Shown here in pieces: positions 7,606 through 15,277 of a DNA stretch of 18,126 bases. A program made the translations under genes and the position numbers. Each line of letters opens with the position of its first letter. The first letter of the stretch is position 1. The stretch is taken from contig CAVKOL010000033.1 in assembly GCA_963658035.1 (NCBI GenBank), forward strand, positions 1-18,126. Direction: 5' to 3'. The DNA is from Paratractidigestivibacter sp963658035 (GTDB taxonomy: Bacteria > Actinomycetota > Coriobacteriia > Coriobacteriales > Atopobiaceae). Below the pieces are notes generated by a model that was not told the DNA's origin, did not search any database, and saw only the letters and a program-made list of their open reading frames with translations.

Positions 7606-8400
7606 ATGTCAGAGCCGGTAGTCGCTTTCTTTGACGTTGACGGAACCCTCACCTACAGAGACCCCGTGACCGGGCCCACCGATATTCCCACCCCGCGCGT
7701 GGCCGACGCCGTGCGCCGCTTTGTGGATGCGGGCAACGTCGCCGTGGTCTGCACCGGTCGTGACCTGGGCGGCATTAAGAACCTGCTGGACAGCCTGCCC
7801 TTTGCGGGCGCGGTCACCATGGACGGCGCGCGCGTGATCCACGACGGCCAGGTGGTCTTTGAGCGCACGATGCCGGCCGACATGTGGGCCAAGACCCGTG
7901 CCGAGATCCGCCGCATTGGCATGGAGACCCTTATCTCTGGTCCCTACGGTTGCCTGATCGTGAGCGACGACCACGACTCGGAGTTTTGCCACATGATGGA
8001 GCACCTCGACTTCTACGAGGACTACGTTGCCGCCGGAAAGCCGCTTGAGTTCTGCAAGATGGACTTTTACCAAACGAGCCTCGCCGCTTGCCAAAGCAGC
8101 GACTTCCTTATGGGCAACTTCACCTACCTCAACGTGGCCGACGGCTACCATGAGCTGGTGATTCCCGGCACGAGCAAGGGTACTGGCGCCCGCCGCTTCA
8201 TCGAGTCTCTGCCCTTTACGCCCTCGTGCTTCTACGCCTTTGGCGACTCGGAGAACGACCTCTCGATCCTGGACGAGGCCGATGTGAGCGTGGTCATGGG
8301 CAACGCCTCGGACAAGGTCAAGGAGCACGCCGACTTCATCGCCGACCACGTGGCCCAAGACGGCGTGGCCACGGCCCTTGAGAGCCTGGGCCTTATCTAA
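7606..8400 (+). CDS. Cof-type HAD-superfamily phosphatase (HAD-IIB)
   Basis: This 264-residue cytoplasmic phosphatase carries all four HAD motifs: motif I DVDGT with nucleophile D10 and acid/base D12, motif II threonine T50 in VVCTGRD, motif III lysine K191 in GTSKGTGARRF, and motif IV GDSENDLSIL (213-222). The large cap between motifs II and III and the overall length match the Cof/YidA group (C2B cap), which dephosphorylates sugar phosphates and similar small metabolites; the exact substrate cannot be predicted. A GGAAG/GAGAAGG purine stretch precedes the ATG. The gene stands alone and converges with engB, with 59 bases between them and no clear terminator. Confidence 0.93.
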   Translation: MSEPVVAFFDVDGTLTYRDPVTGPTDIPTPRVADAVRRFVDAGNVAVVCTGRDLGGIKNLLDSLPFAGAVTMDGARVIHDGQVVFERTMPADMWAKTRAEIRRIGMETLISGPYGCLIVSDDHDSEFCHMMEHLDFYEDYVAAGKPLEFCKMDFYQTSLAACQSSDFLMGNFTYLNVADGYHELVIPGTSKGTGARRFIESLPFTPSCFYAFGDSENDLSILDEADVSVVMGNASDKVKEHADFIADHVAQDGVATALESLGLI

Positions 8401-8459
8401 CCTATCTACCTGCGGTTAATTTGCGAGAAGCGCCCGGCCCCGGCCGGCCCCGCGCCGTC

Positions 8460-9047
8460 CTACAAACACGCCTCCGCGATGCGCCGCTTAAGCTCGTCGA
8501 TGCCAAGGCCCGTCTCGGAAGACGTGATGACCATGTCCTCGCGCGGCACGCCCAGCTGGCGGCTCAAGAGCGCGGCCTGCGCGTTTTGCTTGGTGCGCGA
8601 GAGCTTGTCGGCCTTGGTCAAAACCACGATAAAGGGCAGCTCCTGCTCCTTCAAAAAGCCGATCATCTCGAGGTCGAGCTTTTGCGCCTCGTGGCGAATG
8701 TCGACCAGCGACAAGACAATGTTGAAGCTGCGCTCCTGCTCAAAGTAGCCGCTGATGAGGTTGGCCCAGCGCTCGCGCTCCTTCATCGAGACCTTGGCAA
8801 AACCGTATCCCGGCAGGTCGACAAAACGGATCCCGTCGACGTCAAAGAAGTTGATGTTGCAGGTCTTGCCCGGCGTGGACGAGACCTTGACCAGGCCCTT
8901 ACGCCCAAAGACCTTGTTGAGCAACGACGACTTGCCCACGTTGGAGCGGCCAGCGACGGCGACCTCGGGGGTAGTGGGCTCGGGCAGGTTCTCGACCGTG
9001 CCGTACGAGGCCTCAAAACGAGCGAGCTGGTAGTTGATGGCTGCCAT
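8460..9047 (-). CDS. engB: Ribosome biogenesis GTP-binding protein EngB (YsxC/YihA)
   Basis: This 195-residue P-loop GTPase is required for late assembly of the 50S ribosomal subunit. The motifs are G1 GRSNVGKSS (33-41), G2 threonine in STPGKT (57-62), G3 DLPGYG (77-82) and G4 TKAD (144-147), with SSETGLGID as the G5 region. The YARFEASYGTVENLPE-like N-terminus, the FDVDG segment and the length are typical of EngB. AAAGGA lies 8 nt before the ATG. It follows the module 2 kinase on the same strand after 59 bases that contain an extended -10-like element, so it probably has its own promoter rather than depending on the two-component operon. Confidence 0.97.
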   Translation of the reverse strand: MAAINYQLARFEASYGTVENLPEPTTPEVAVAGRSNVGKSSLLNKVFGRKGLVKVSSTPGKTCNINFFDVDGIRFVDLPGYGFAKVSMKERERWANLISGYFEQERSFNIVLSLVDIRHEAQKLDLEMIGFLKEQELPFIVVLTKADKLSRTKQNAQAALLSRQLGVPREDMVITSSETGLGIDELKRRIAEACL

Positions 9048-9079
9048 GGGGCAATCCTTTCTGTAGCGGTAACCCGCCT

Positions 9080-9088
9080 ATTCTACCA
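9080..9088 (-). promoter_or_regulatory. Possible extended -10 promoter for engB
   Basis: On the minus strand the gap between kinase 2 and engB reads TGGTAGAAT, a good extended -10 (TGnTAGAAT), 32 bases before the engB ATG. No convincing -35 is visible. It would let a housekeeping GTPase be expressed independently of the upstream sensor operon. Confidence 0.45.
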
Positions 9089-9106
9089 GCACCCCCGCGC
9101 CAGCGC

Positions 9107-10441
9107 CTACTTGGAGGTCCCGGCGAGAAGCGCGTTGAGGTAGAAGATCCCGTCCTTGGCCCCGGCGTGCAGGGTCCCGCCGTAGCGCCCCACGATGCAG
9201 TTCATCGACTTCATGCCAAAGCCGTGGTTGGCGCGGTCTTTCTTGATGGTCTGCGGCACGCCGTCCTTAAAGGTGGGCGGCACCGCGTAGTAGTTCTCGA
9301 CGTTGATGGCCACCATGCCTCCGCGGCGCGTGACGCCCAGCGTGATGGTGCGGCGCTCCTCGTCGCCCACCTTGCGAGTGGCCTCGATGGCGTTGTCCAG
9401 GGCGTTTCCAAAAAACGCGTAGATGTCCGAGGGTGCCATGAAGTCCAGCGCCGCGCCGTCGGCGATGCACGACAACGTGATGCCCTCGCCCGAGCAGGCC
9501 AGGCTCTTCTCGGTCAAAATCGTGTCCAGGGCCTCGTTGCCCGTCTCGACCACCGAGTCGTAGACGCGCACCTCGCGCGCGATGTCCTTCAAGGCCTCCT
9601 TGTCCACCATGTCGCCCGAGTCGGCAAAGTGGCGAATCTGGTGGCGGATGTCGTGGCACTTGATGTTGATCGCGTCGATGTTTTCCTTGGACAGGCGGTA
9701 CTGGCGGTCGCGCTCGGCCAGCAGGCGCTCGGTCTCTTCTTTTTGGTCGTGCATGCTGCGGGCGTACAAGATCTCGAACTCGGCAAACAGCACGAAGGCG
9801 CACAGGATCGAGTGCACCATGCGCAGCATCACCAGCGAGGTATAGGGGATACCCACCCACACCAGGCTTTTAATCAAGATATCGAAATAGATGATCACGA
9901 TGATGACGATCAAGAACATGGCCAGCATCGACTTGTCCTCGACGTTTGCCAGGCCGTTTTTGTCGATGGGCTTAACAAACACCAGGTAGCCCAGGGCATA
10001 GACGACCAAAGGAAGCCCCAGGCCCAACAAGGTCGACCACGGCTCGGTCATGGCGCCGCTCGAGCGGTGCGTGACCACGATACTAAAGAGGACCTCAAGG
10101 CCGCTGGCCAGGTTTTGCATGGTGTAGCCCGCGCTCGCGCAAAAAAGCGCCGGCCACACGCCCACGTCAAAGCACCACATGATGAGCCCCACCGAGATGG
10201 CGAGAAGAACGGTGAACGTGACGCACGACTGCGTGGCGTCAAGACCGGTCACGATGCCCGCCGCGACGGGCGCCGTGCAGCCAATGAGAAGCGCGGCGAT
10301 AGCCACGACCTGGCGTTTATTTGAATCCGGACGACGCGGTAGCTTGTTGGCCAGCAAGAAGGTGGGGATGACCAGGGTCACCACGATCTGGATGGCCCAG
10401 CGCGCGCCAAAGATCTTCTCGGCAAATTGGGCCAAGCTCAT
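9107..10441 (-). CDS. GHKL-type (AgrC-like) sensor histidine kinase, module 2
   Basis: This 444-residue kinase is a clear paralogue of the one at 1355-2659. It has a hydrophobic N-terminal half of about six helices, including AGYTMQNLASGL, which matches AGYTLQNLTSGL of kinase 1. The phosphoacceptor region is KCHDIRHQI with H263 likely, the N box is NALDNAIEA (346-354) and the G box HGFGMKSM (406-413). The stretch LACSGEGITLSCIADGAAL is nearly identical to its counterpart in kinase 1, while the loops and outer helices differ, which suggests duplication followed by change of ligand. The start overlaps the regulator stop by 4 bases (ATGA). No peptide-signal or processing gene is adjacent. Confidence 0.92.
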   Translation of the reverse strand: MSLAQFAEKIFGARWAIQIVVTLVIPTFLLANKLPRRPDSNKRQVVAIAALLIGCTAPVAAGIVTGLDATQSCVTFTVLLAISVGLIMWCFDVGVWPALFCASAGYTMQNLASGLEVLFSIVVTHRSSGAMTEPWSTLLGLGLPLVVYALGYLVFVKPIDKNGLANVEDKSMLAMFLIVIIVIIYFDILIKSLVWVGIPYTSLVMLRMVHSILCAFVLFAEFEILYARSMHDQKEETERLLAERDRQYRLSKENIDAINIKCHDIRHQIRHFADSGDMVDKEALKDIAREVRVYDSVVETGNEALDTILTEKSLACSGEGITLSCIADGAALDFMAPSDIYAFFGNALDNAIEATRKVGDEERRTITLGVTRRGGMVAINVENYYAVPPTFKDGVPQTIKKDRANHGFGMKSMNCIVGRYGGTLHAGAKDGIFYLNALLAGTSK

Positions 10442-11148
10442 CGATGCCCGCCCAGGTAGTCGGTCACCTTGTCCACGACCTCGCGCTTATGGGTACGCGA
10501 GACGCGCAGCAGGCTTCCGTCGCACATCTGGATCTCGGCGCTTCTCACCAGGGAAATCTTGTCCATATTGGCAAGACAGCTCTTAGAGACGCGCACCATA
10601 GGGGCGTCGGAAAGCTCTTCTTCGATCTGCACGAGCGAGCCGCGCGCGTCGATGGGGTCCTCGCCGTCCAGGTGGTAGGTCAAGCGGTGCTTGGTGACCT
10701 CGATGTAGACCAGCGAGCGCAGCGGGATGACGCGGATGCCGTCCTCGGTGGTGACGGTCAGGGTGCGCCCGGCCGCCTGGTTGACGGCGCGCAGAGCACG
10801 GTCAAGGGACAGCTTGAGGTTTCCGTAGGTGACGGGCTTCAAGATGAAACCAATCGCGCCAACTTCGTAACCCTTCACGGCGTACTTGGCCAGATTGGTT
10901 ACAAAAATGATGGGGATATCCTCGTCAAAGGTGCGCAGGAGCTGTGCTGCCTCCATGCCGTTGATTCCCGGCATCTCGATGTCCAAAAGGCACAGGTCGT
11001 AGTGGCCCTTGTCAGAAAGCATCTCCATGGCCGACGTGTGCCAGACGATCTTGAAATCGGCGCCGTGCGCCTGGCCATAGCGGCGCAAAAGCTCGCTTAG
11101 GCGCTGCGCCTCGTCGGCCTCGTCCTCGACGAGAAGTGTGCGGTACAT
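10438..11148 (-). CDS. LytTR-family response regulator, module 2
   Basis: This 236-residue regulator is paralogous to the one at 2659-3378. The receiver has E8/D9/E10, phosphoacceptor D56 in LCLLDIEMPGINGMEAAQLL, and VTNLAKYAVKGY followed by ILKPV. The LytTR DNA-binding domain spans about 135-235 (LVYIEVTKHRLTYHL, RGSLVQIEEEL, MVRVSKSCLANMDKI). It starts at 11148, with AGGGGG about 6 nt upstream. It is the first gene of an operon with its kinase (ATGA overlap) and diverges from the lipoprotein/GH3-2 genes, the same arrangement as module 1. It most likely controls that divergent promoter and perhaps its own; this is inferred from context. Confidence 0.93.
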   Translation of the reverse strand: MYRTLLVEDEADEAQRLSELLRRYGQAHGADFKIVWHTSAMEMLSDKGHYDLCLLDIEMPGINGMEAAQLLRTFDEDIPIIFVTNLAKYAVKGYEVGAIGFILKPVTYGNLKLSLDRALRAVNQAAGRTLTVTTEDGIRVIPLRSLVYIEVTKHRLTYHLDGEDPIDARGSLVQIEEELSDAPMVRVSKSCLANMDKISLVRSAEIQMCDGSLLRVSRTHKREVVDKVTDYLGGHR

Positions 11149-11190
11149 ATATCCCCCTATGTGCGTTGATTGGTTCCACAGTATATATGT
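11145..11190. repeat. AT-rich inverted repeat over the regulator 2 start
   Basis: ACATATAT (11145-11152, overlapping the regulator's start codon) and ATATATGT (11183-11190) form an 8-bp perfect inverted repeat with centres 38 bases apart. It is one of the few AT-rich spots in this GC-rich window. It may be an operator for autoregulation or simply part of the regulator's promoter and leader. Confidence 0.35.
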
Positions 11191-11495
11191 GCAACTGGTG
11201 TAGCGTCCCGCTCAAAATCGGGCCGGTGCGCCGCTTCAACGGCACCGGCGACCGCTTACCGCCAGAATCGACCGCCCACCGCCGCCGTTCGCCGCCAAGA
11301 CGCGCCCTTCATGCTTTCGGTCCGGGACTTTATGACAAATGTGAAAGCTAGGTTAACTGAGGGTCATAAATTGGTAGCCAGTAAGCCATGGCACGCGTCG
11401 TCCGCGCGGGCCAATTGGGGAGAAGAGAGTCCCGCAAGGGACGCGAGCCGGCCGTCTACCTGCGGTTGGTTCAAAAAGGGAGAAAGAAGGACACT
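11149..11495. other. Divergent intergenic region of module 2 (347 bases)
   Basis: There is no convincing gene here. It holds the AT-rich inverted repeat next to regulator 2; an 8-bp perfect hairpin GCCGGTGC (11222-11229) / GCACCGGC (11242-11249) without a T-run; a possible -35 ATGACA (11332-11337) with a weak TTAACT (11353-11358) 15 bases on, which is the best plus-strand promoter candidate; and a small leader hairpin GTCCC-GCAA-GGGAC (11429-11442). GGTTAACT resembles part of a LytTR half-site, but no second copy lies 21 bases away. If the promoter guess is right, the lipoprotein mRNA has a leader of about 130 bases. Confidence 0.45.
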
Positions 11496-11978
11496 ATGAG
11501 GAAACAGCTTGTTGTAGGCGCTGCCATCGCCGTCGCCCTGAGCATGCCCCTCGTCGCCTGCGGCGGCAGCAGCTCGAGCTCCAGCTCCAGCACCACCTCC
11601 TCCAGCACCACCGCGACCACCTCGAGCTCCAGCTCCAGCAGCTCCAGCTTCGACGCCGTCGACGCCTATCAGGGCCAGTGGCGCGGCTCCGTCGAGATGA
11701 CCGGCCAGACCGTCTACGGCACCGCCGGCGGCTCCGAGCAGATGCTCGACGTCAACCTTGAGTCCGACGGCACCTGCACCGTCGTTCCTCTCGAGGCCCA
11801 CGCCGACCTTCTCAACGACTCCGGCACCTGGGAGGGCACCGAGTCCACCATCACCTTGCACCTCGACAAGGCCGGCGACATCGAGCTCACCGTCAAGGAC
11901 AAGAACACCGCTTCTGCCGACGCCAAGCTCTTCGAGATCGCCGACTTCGACACCATCGACTTCGACTTCTACGGCTAA
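11496..11978 (+). CDS. Secreted lipoprotein with Ser/Thr linker, module 2
   Basis: The family is not recognised. The 160-residue product has a classic lipoprotein signal: a basic start (MRKQ), a hydrophobic core and lipobox LVAC with lipidated C22. A low-complexity Ser/Thr linker of roughly 25 residues (about 25-51) follows, encoded by AGC/TCC repeats. A compact C-terminal domain (about 52-160) then begins AYQGQWRGSVEM and is rich in beta-type segments and acidic residues, lipocalin-like in style. The start ATG has AGAAGG 5 nt upstream. It lies between the divergent regulator and GH3-2 and occupies the place held by the 51-aa peptide in module 1. It may bind substrate or assist the GH3 at the membrane surface; this is inferred from context only. 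Confidence 0.85.
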   Translation: MRKQLVVGAAIAVALSMPLVACGGSSSSSSSSTTSSSTTATTSSSSSSSSSFDAVDAYQGQWRGSVEMTGQTVYGTAGGSEQMLDVNLESDGTCTVVPLEAHADLLNDSGTWEGTESTITLHLDKAGDIELTVKDKNTASADAKLFEIADFDTIDFDFYG

Positions 11979-12085
11979 GCCGAGCGCTGCGCACAGCAGA
12001 GTTTGTTTATGAGTGGGAAGGCGGCCGCGCGCCCTGCGTACGCCTTCCGGGAAGAGCACTCTAACAAAAGGGCTTAGGTCTAATT

Positions 12086-12130
12086 TGCCGGTCGGCCGCC
12101 CACCTCCTGCGGCGGCCGATCGGCATTTTT
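12086..12130 (+). terminator. Terminator-like hairpin between lipoprotein gene and GH3-2
   Basis: A 14-bp stem pairs TGCCGGTCGGCCGC (12086-12099) with GCGGCCGATCGGCA (12112-12125), with one G-U pair, and is followed by TTTTT (12126-12130), so it has the full form of an intrinsic terminator. It ends only 32 bases before the GH3-2 start codon, which leaves no room for a promoter after it. GH3-2 must therefore be read through this hairpin, or start from a promoter whose transcript contains it. It may set the lipoprotein-to-enzyme ratio or act as an attenuator. Confidence 0.8.
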
Positions 12131-12162
12131 CCGTAAATAAGCTGCACGAAAGGATTCGAAAA

Positions 12163-15117
12163 ATGGCTGAGAAGAAGCCCAAGAAGCCGATCACCCGTCG
12201 TAAGTTCGTTGCCAACACCGCCGTCTCGGCCGGCCTTCTTGGCGTGACCGTCGCCGCCAACGTGGGCACCAACATGTTCCGCTCGCTTCTTGACCACTAC
12301 CTGGGCGGCCGTCCCTCGACCGTCGAGACCGTGGCCGGCTCCGAGAACTGGGACACCAACTACTACGACGCCCAGTACCGCGGCCGCGCCAAGGCCACCG
12401 AAGAGGCCAACAAGATCGTGACCGAGATCTTGGGCGAGGGCGCCGTCCTGCTCAAGAACGATGGCACGCTGCCGCTGGCCGCTGGCTCCGAGATCAGCCT
12501 GCTTGGCCGCTACGCCGCAGACCCCATCTACGGCGGCGCCGGCTCGGGCACCGTTGACGCCAGCTCCTGCGTGAACCTCCACGACGGCATCGCCGCCGCC
12601 GGTCTCAACATCAACGAGACCGCCTACGAGTTCATCGCCGGCGCCTACAGCAACTACCCCAAGGCCGATATCACGATGGACAACCCCTCCACCGCCTGCT
12701 ATTACATCGGCGAGATTCCTTGGGACGCCTATTCCTCCGACGCCCAGGCCTCCATCTCGGGTACCACGGCAGTCGTGGTCATCGGCCGCGGCGGCGGCGA
12801 GGGCGGCGACCTTTCCCGCGACCTTCTCGGCGACCTTGACTCCGGCGTCTCCAAGACCTTTACGGCCAACGACGAGACGGCCAACTACGTCGAGGGCCAG
12901 CACGAGCTTGAGCTCACCGTCGAGGAGAAGAGCGTGCTTGCGGCTGCCAAGGCCAACTGCGGCAAGGTGGTTGTCCTTGTCAACGCGTCCACCCCGCTTG
13001 AGATGGGCCCCTTGATGAGCGGCGAGTACGCGGCCGATGCCATTCTCTGTATCGGCTCTTTGGGCGCCACCGGTGCCACCGCCGTGGGCCAGCTGTTGAC
13101 CGGCGAGGTCAACCCCTCTGGCCGCACGACCGACATCTGGCCCGCCGACTTCACCGCCGACCCCACCTTTGGCAACTTTGGCGGCAAGAACTACACCGAC
13201 GTCTCGGGTTACTACACCTCCAACTCCACCTCCACGACCTCTGACGGCACCGCCTACTTTGTCGAGTACAAAGAGGGCATCTACATGGGCTACCGCTACT
13301 ACGAGACCGCGGCGGTCGAGGCGGCCAACGGCAACTACACCGGCTTCAACTACGACGACGCCGTTGTCTTCCCGTTTGGCTACGGCCTGTCCTACACCAC
13401 CTTTAGCCAGACGCTGGACGTCGCGGGTGTGACCGGCGACAACGTGACCGCCACCGTGACCGTCACCAATACCGGCGACGTGGCCGGCAAGGACGTCGTC
13501 GAGATCTACTACACCGCCCCCTACACCAAGGGTGAGACCGAGAAGTCCGCGGTCGTCCTGGGCGCCTTTGCCAAGACCGACCTGCTGGAGCCCGGCAAGT
13601 CCCAGACCCTTGACCTCGAGTTCCCCGTGCGCCAGATGGCCTCTTGGAACTCCGACAAGGGCGCCTATGTCCTGGACGAGGGCGAGTACGTGATCAGCCT
13701 GCGCACCGACTCCCACACCGTCGTGGACTCTGTGACCGCCACCGTTAGCGCCAAGACCTACGACACCGACGACGTCACCGGCACCAAGCTCGAGAACCAG
13801 TTCTCTGACCTCACCGAGTACATGGAGAAGAACTGCGAGCTCTTCTCGCGTGCCGACTTCAAGGGCACCTTCCCCGAGGCCGCCAAGGACAAGGACGCCT
13901 CTTCTTGCGGCATCGAGTTTGTCGAGTACAACTGGCAAGACCACGAGGACCCTTCCGCCTCTCTGCCCACCACCGGTGCCGACAACGGCCTGCAGCTCAT
14001 CGACATGCGCGGCCTGGACTTTGACGACGAGAAGTGGGACACCCTGCTTGACCAGATCACGGTTGACGAGATGACCAACATGCTCAACGACGCGGCCTAC
14101 AACACCGCCGCCATTGAGTCGGTTGGCAAGCCCGAGACCAAGGAGCCCGACGGCCCCGCCGGCTTCACCTCGCTCACCGGCCCCACCGGCAACTGCTCCT
14201 ACTGCTCTGAGTTCATCATGGCCCAGACCTGGAACACCGAGCTCATGGAGCGCATGGGCCAGATGGTTGGCCAGGAGGCCCTGGCTTCCGGCTACAACGG
14301 CTGGTACGCGCCCGCCTTCAACACCCACCGCAGCCCGTTTGCCGGCCGAAACTTCGAGTACTACTCCGAGGACCCGGTGCTGGGCGGCAAGATCGGCGCG
14401 GCCGTGGTCTCTGGTGCCGCGTCCAACGGCTGCTACGCCATGATCAAGCACTTTGCCTTGAACGACCAGGAGTCCTACCGCGTCCAGCACGTGGCCACCT
14501 GGGCCACCGAGCAGACCGCGCGCGAGATCTACCTGCGCCAGTTCGAGATCCCGGTCAAGGAGGCCACCTGCGAGATGAAGTACATCTCGGACGACCAGGG
14601 CACCCTCTCGACCAAGAAGATGCGCGGCTGCACCGCCGTCATGAGCTCCTTCAACTACGTGGGCACCGAGTGGGCGGGCGGCCGCAAGAGCCTGTGCACC
14701 AACGTGCTTCGCAACGAGTGGGGCTTCGAGGGCTGCGTCATCACCGACTTCAACCTCTACGGCTACATGGACAAGAACGCGGCTCTGGCCGGCGGCACCG
14801 ACCTTGAGCTCACCTACAAGGCTATGACCGGCGACTTCAAGGGCACCAACTCCGCGACCGTCGTTTCTCAGCTGCGCGAGTCCACCCACCGCGTGCTCTA
14901 CACCGTGGTCAACTCCAACGCGATGCAGGGCATGGCGCCGGGCTCGAAGGTGACCTACGGAACCGCTCCCTGGCAGATGGGCGTCTGGGGCGGCAGCGCC
15001 GCGCTCGTCGCGCTGGCCGGCTTCTTTGGCTACCGCGCCTACAGCGCGCACCGTGCGCTCAACGAGCAGAAGGCCGCTGAGGCCGAGGCGCCCGCAGACG
15101 AGGCCGCTGCCAAGTAA
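12163..15117 (+). CDS. Tat-exported, tail-anchored GH3 beta-glucosidase-like enzyme with reversed domain order (GH3-2)
   Basis: This 984-residue surface hydrolase is a paralogue of GH3-1. The N-terminus carries lysines and a Tat-type motif TRRKFV (11-16) before a hydrophobic stretch. The GH3_C half comes first (AVLLKNDGTLPL; acid/base-type E213 in GRGGGEGGD), then PFGYGLSY (404-411) and an Fn3-like domain (VTVTNTGDVAGKDVVEIYY). The TIM barrel is last, with substrate-binding D663 in DGPAG, HRSPFAGRNFEYYSEDP, KH at 762-763 and probable nucleophile D862 in VITDFN. A membrane helix at about 940-957 and a charged, Ala/Glu-rich tail follow. All standard GH3 motifs are intact, so it is probably an active beta-glucosidase or related enzyme. 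I chose ATG 12163 because GAAAGGA lies 8 nt upstream; the longer open frame runs through the terminator hairpin. Confidence 0.94.
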   Translation: MAEKKPKKPITRRKFVANTAVSAGLLGVTVAANVGTNMFRSLLDHYLGGRPSTVETVAGSENWDTNYYDAQYRGRAKATEEANKIVTEILGEGAVLLKNDGTLPLAAGSEISLLGRYAADPIYGGAGSGTVDASSCVNLHDGIAAAGLNINETAYEFIAGAYSNYPKADITMDNPSTACYYIGEIPWDAYSSDAQASISGTTAVVVIGRGGGEGGDLSRDLLGDLDSGVSKTFTANDETANYVEGQHELELTVEEKSVLAAAKANCGKVVVLVNASTPLEMGPLMSGEYAADAILCIGSLGATGATAVGQLLTGEVNPSGRTTDIWPADFTADPTFGNFGGKNYTDVSGYYTSNSTSTTSDGTAYFVEYKEGIYMGYRYYETAAVEAANGNYTGFNYDDAVVFPFGYGLSYTTFSQTLDVAGVTGDNVTATVTVTNTGDVAGKDVVEIYYTAPYTKGETEKSAVVLGAFAKTDLLEPGKSQTLDLEFPVRQMASWNSDKGAYVLDEGEYVISLRTDSHTVVDSVTATVSAKTYDTDDVTGTKLENQFSDLTEYMEKNCELFSRADFKGTFPEAAKDKDASSCGIEFVEYNWQDHEDPSASLPTTGADNGLQLIDMRGLDFDDEKWDTLLDQITVDEMTNMLNDAAYNTAAIESVGKPETKEPDGPAGFTSLTGPTGNCSYCSEFIMAQTWNTELMERMGQMVGQEALASGYNGWYAPAFNTHRSPFAGRNFEYYSEDPVLGGKIGAAVVSGAASNGCYAMIKHFALNDQESYRVQHVATWATEQTAREIYLRQFEIPVKEATCEMKYISDDQGTLSTKKMRGCTAVMSSFNYVGTEWAGGRKSLCTNVLRNEWGFEGCVITDFNLYGYMDKNAALAGGTDLELTYKAMTGDFKGTNSATVVSQLRESTHRVLYTVVNSNAMQGMAPGSKVTYGTAPWQMGVWGGSAALVALAGFFGYRAYSAHRALNEQKAAEAEAPADEAAAK

Positions 15118-15172
15118 GTAGTGTCTTTTGGTGGGCCGGCCGCAGCTGACCTGCCTTGACTTTCTCCCCTAG

Positions 15173-15211
15173 AACGGGCGACAGGTTTCGACCTGCCGCC
15201 CGTTCGCTTTT
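15173..15211 (+). terminator. Rho-independent terminator of GH3-2
   Basis: Stem AACGGGCGACAGGT (15173-15186) pairs with ACCTGCCGCCCGTT (15191-15204), with one mismatch, around a TTCG (UUCG) tetraloop, and is followed by CGCTTTT. It lies 56 bases after the GH3-2 stop codon. Confidence 0.93.
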
Positions 15212-15277
15212 GCGGGGGCCGGCGATGCGCCTTTCTCGCCGACGTCGCTCCCGTCAAGGGTCCGCGGTTTTATTTTT

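Noticed and set aside
8422..8459. GC-rich palindromic stretch between the HAD gene and engB as a bidirectional terminator
   Set aside because: GGCC-type repeats pair in several ways and no T-run follows on either strand.
11190..11260. Possible tRNA or small RNA in the divergent region of module 2
   Set aside because: Only isolated stems (GCCGGTGC/GCACCGGC) are seen; no cloverleaf, T-loop or CCA end could be assembled.
8404..11470. TCTACCTGCGGTT present both after the HAD gene (about 8405) and before the lipoprotein gene (about 11454)
   Set aside because: A 13-base match is expected about once or more by chance in a window this size and composition; the contexts are unrelated.
12009..12080. 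Short frame (23 codons, MSGKAAARPAYAF...) between the lipoprotein gene and GH3-2
   Set aside because: No ribosome binding site, no signal or helix, and it ends just before the terminator hairpin; most likely noncoding.
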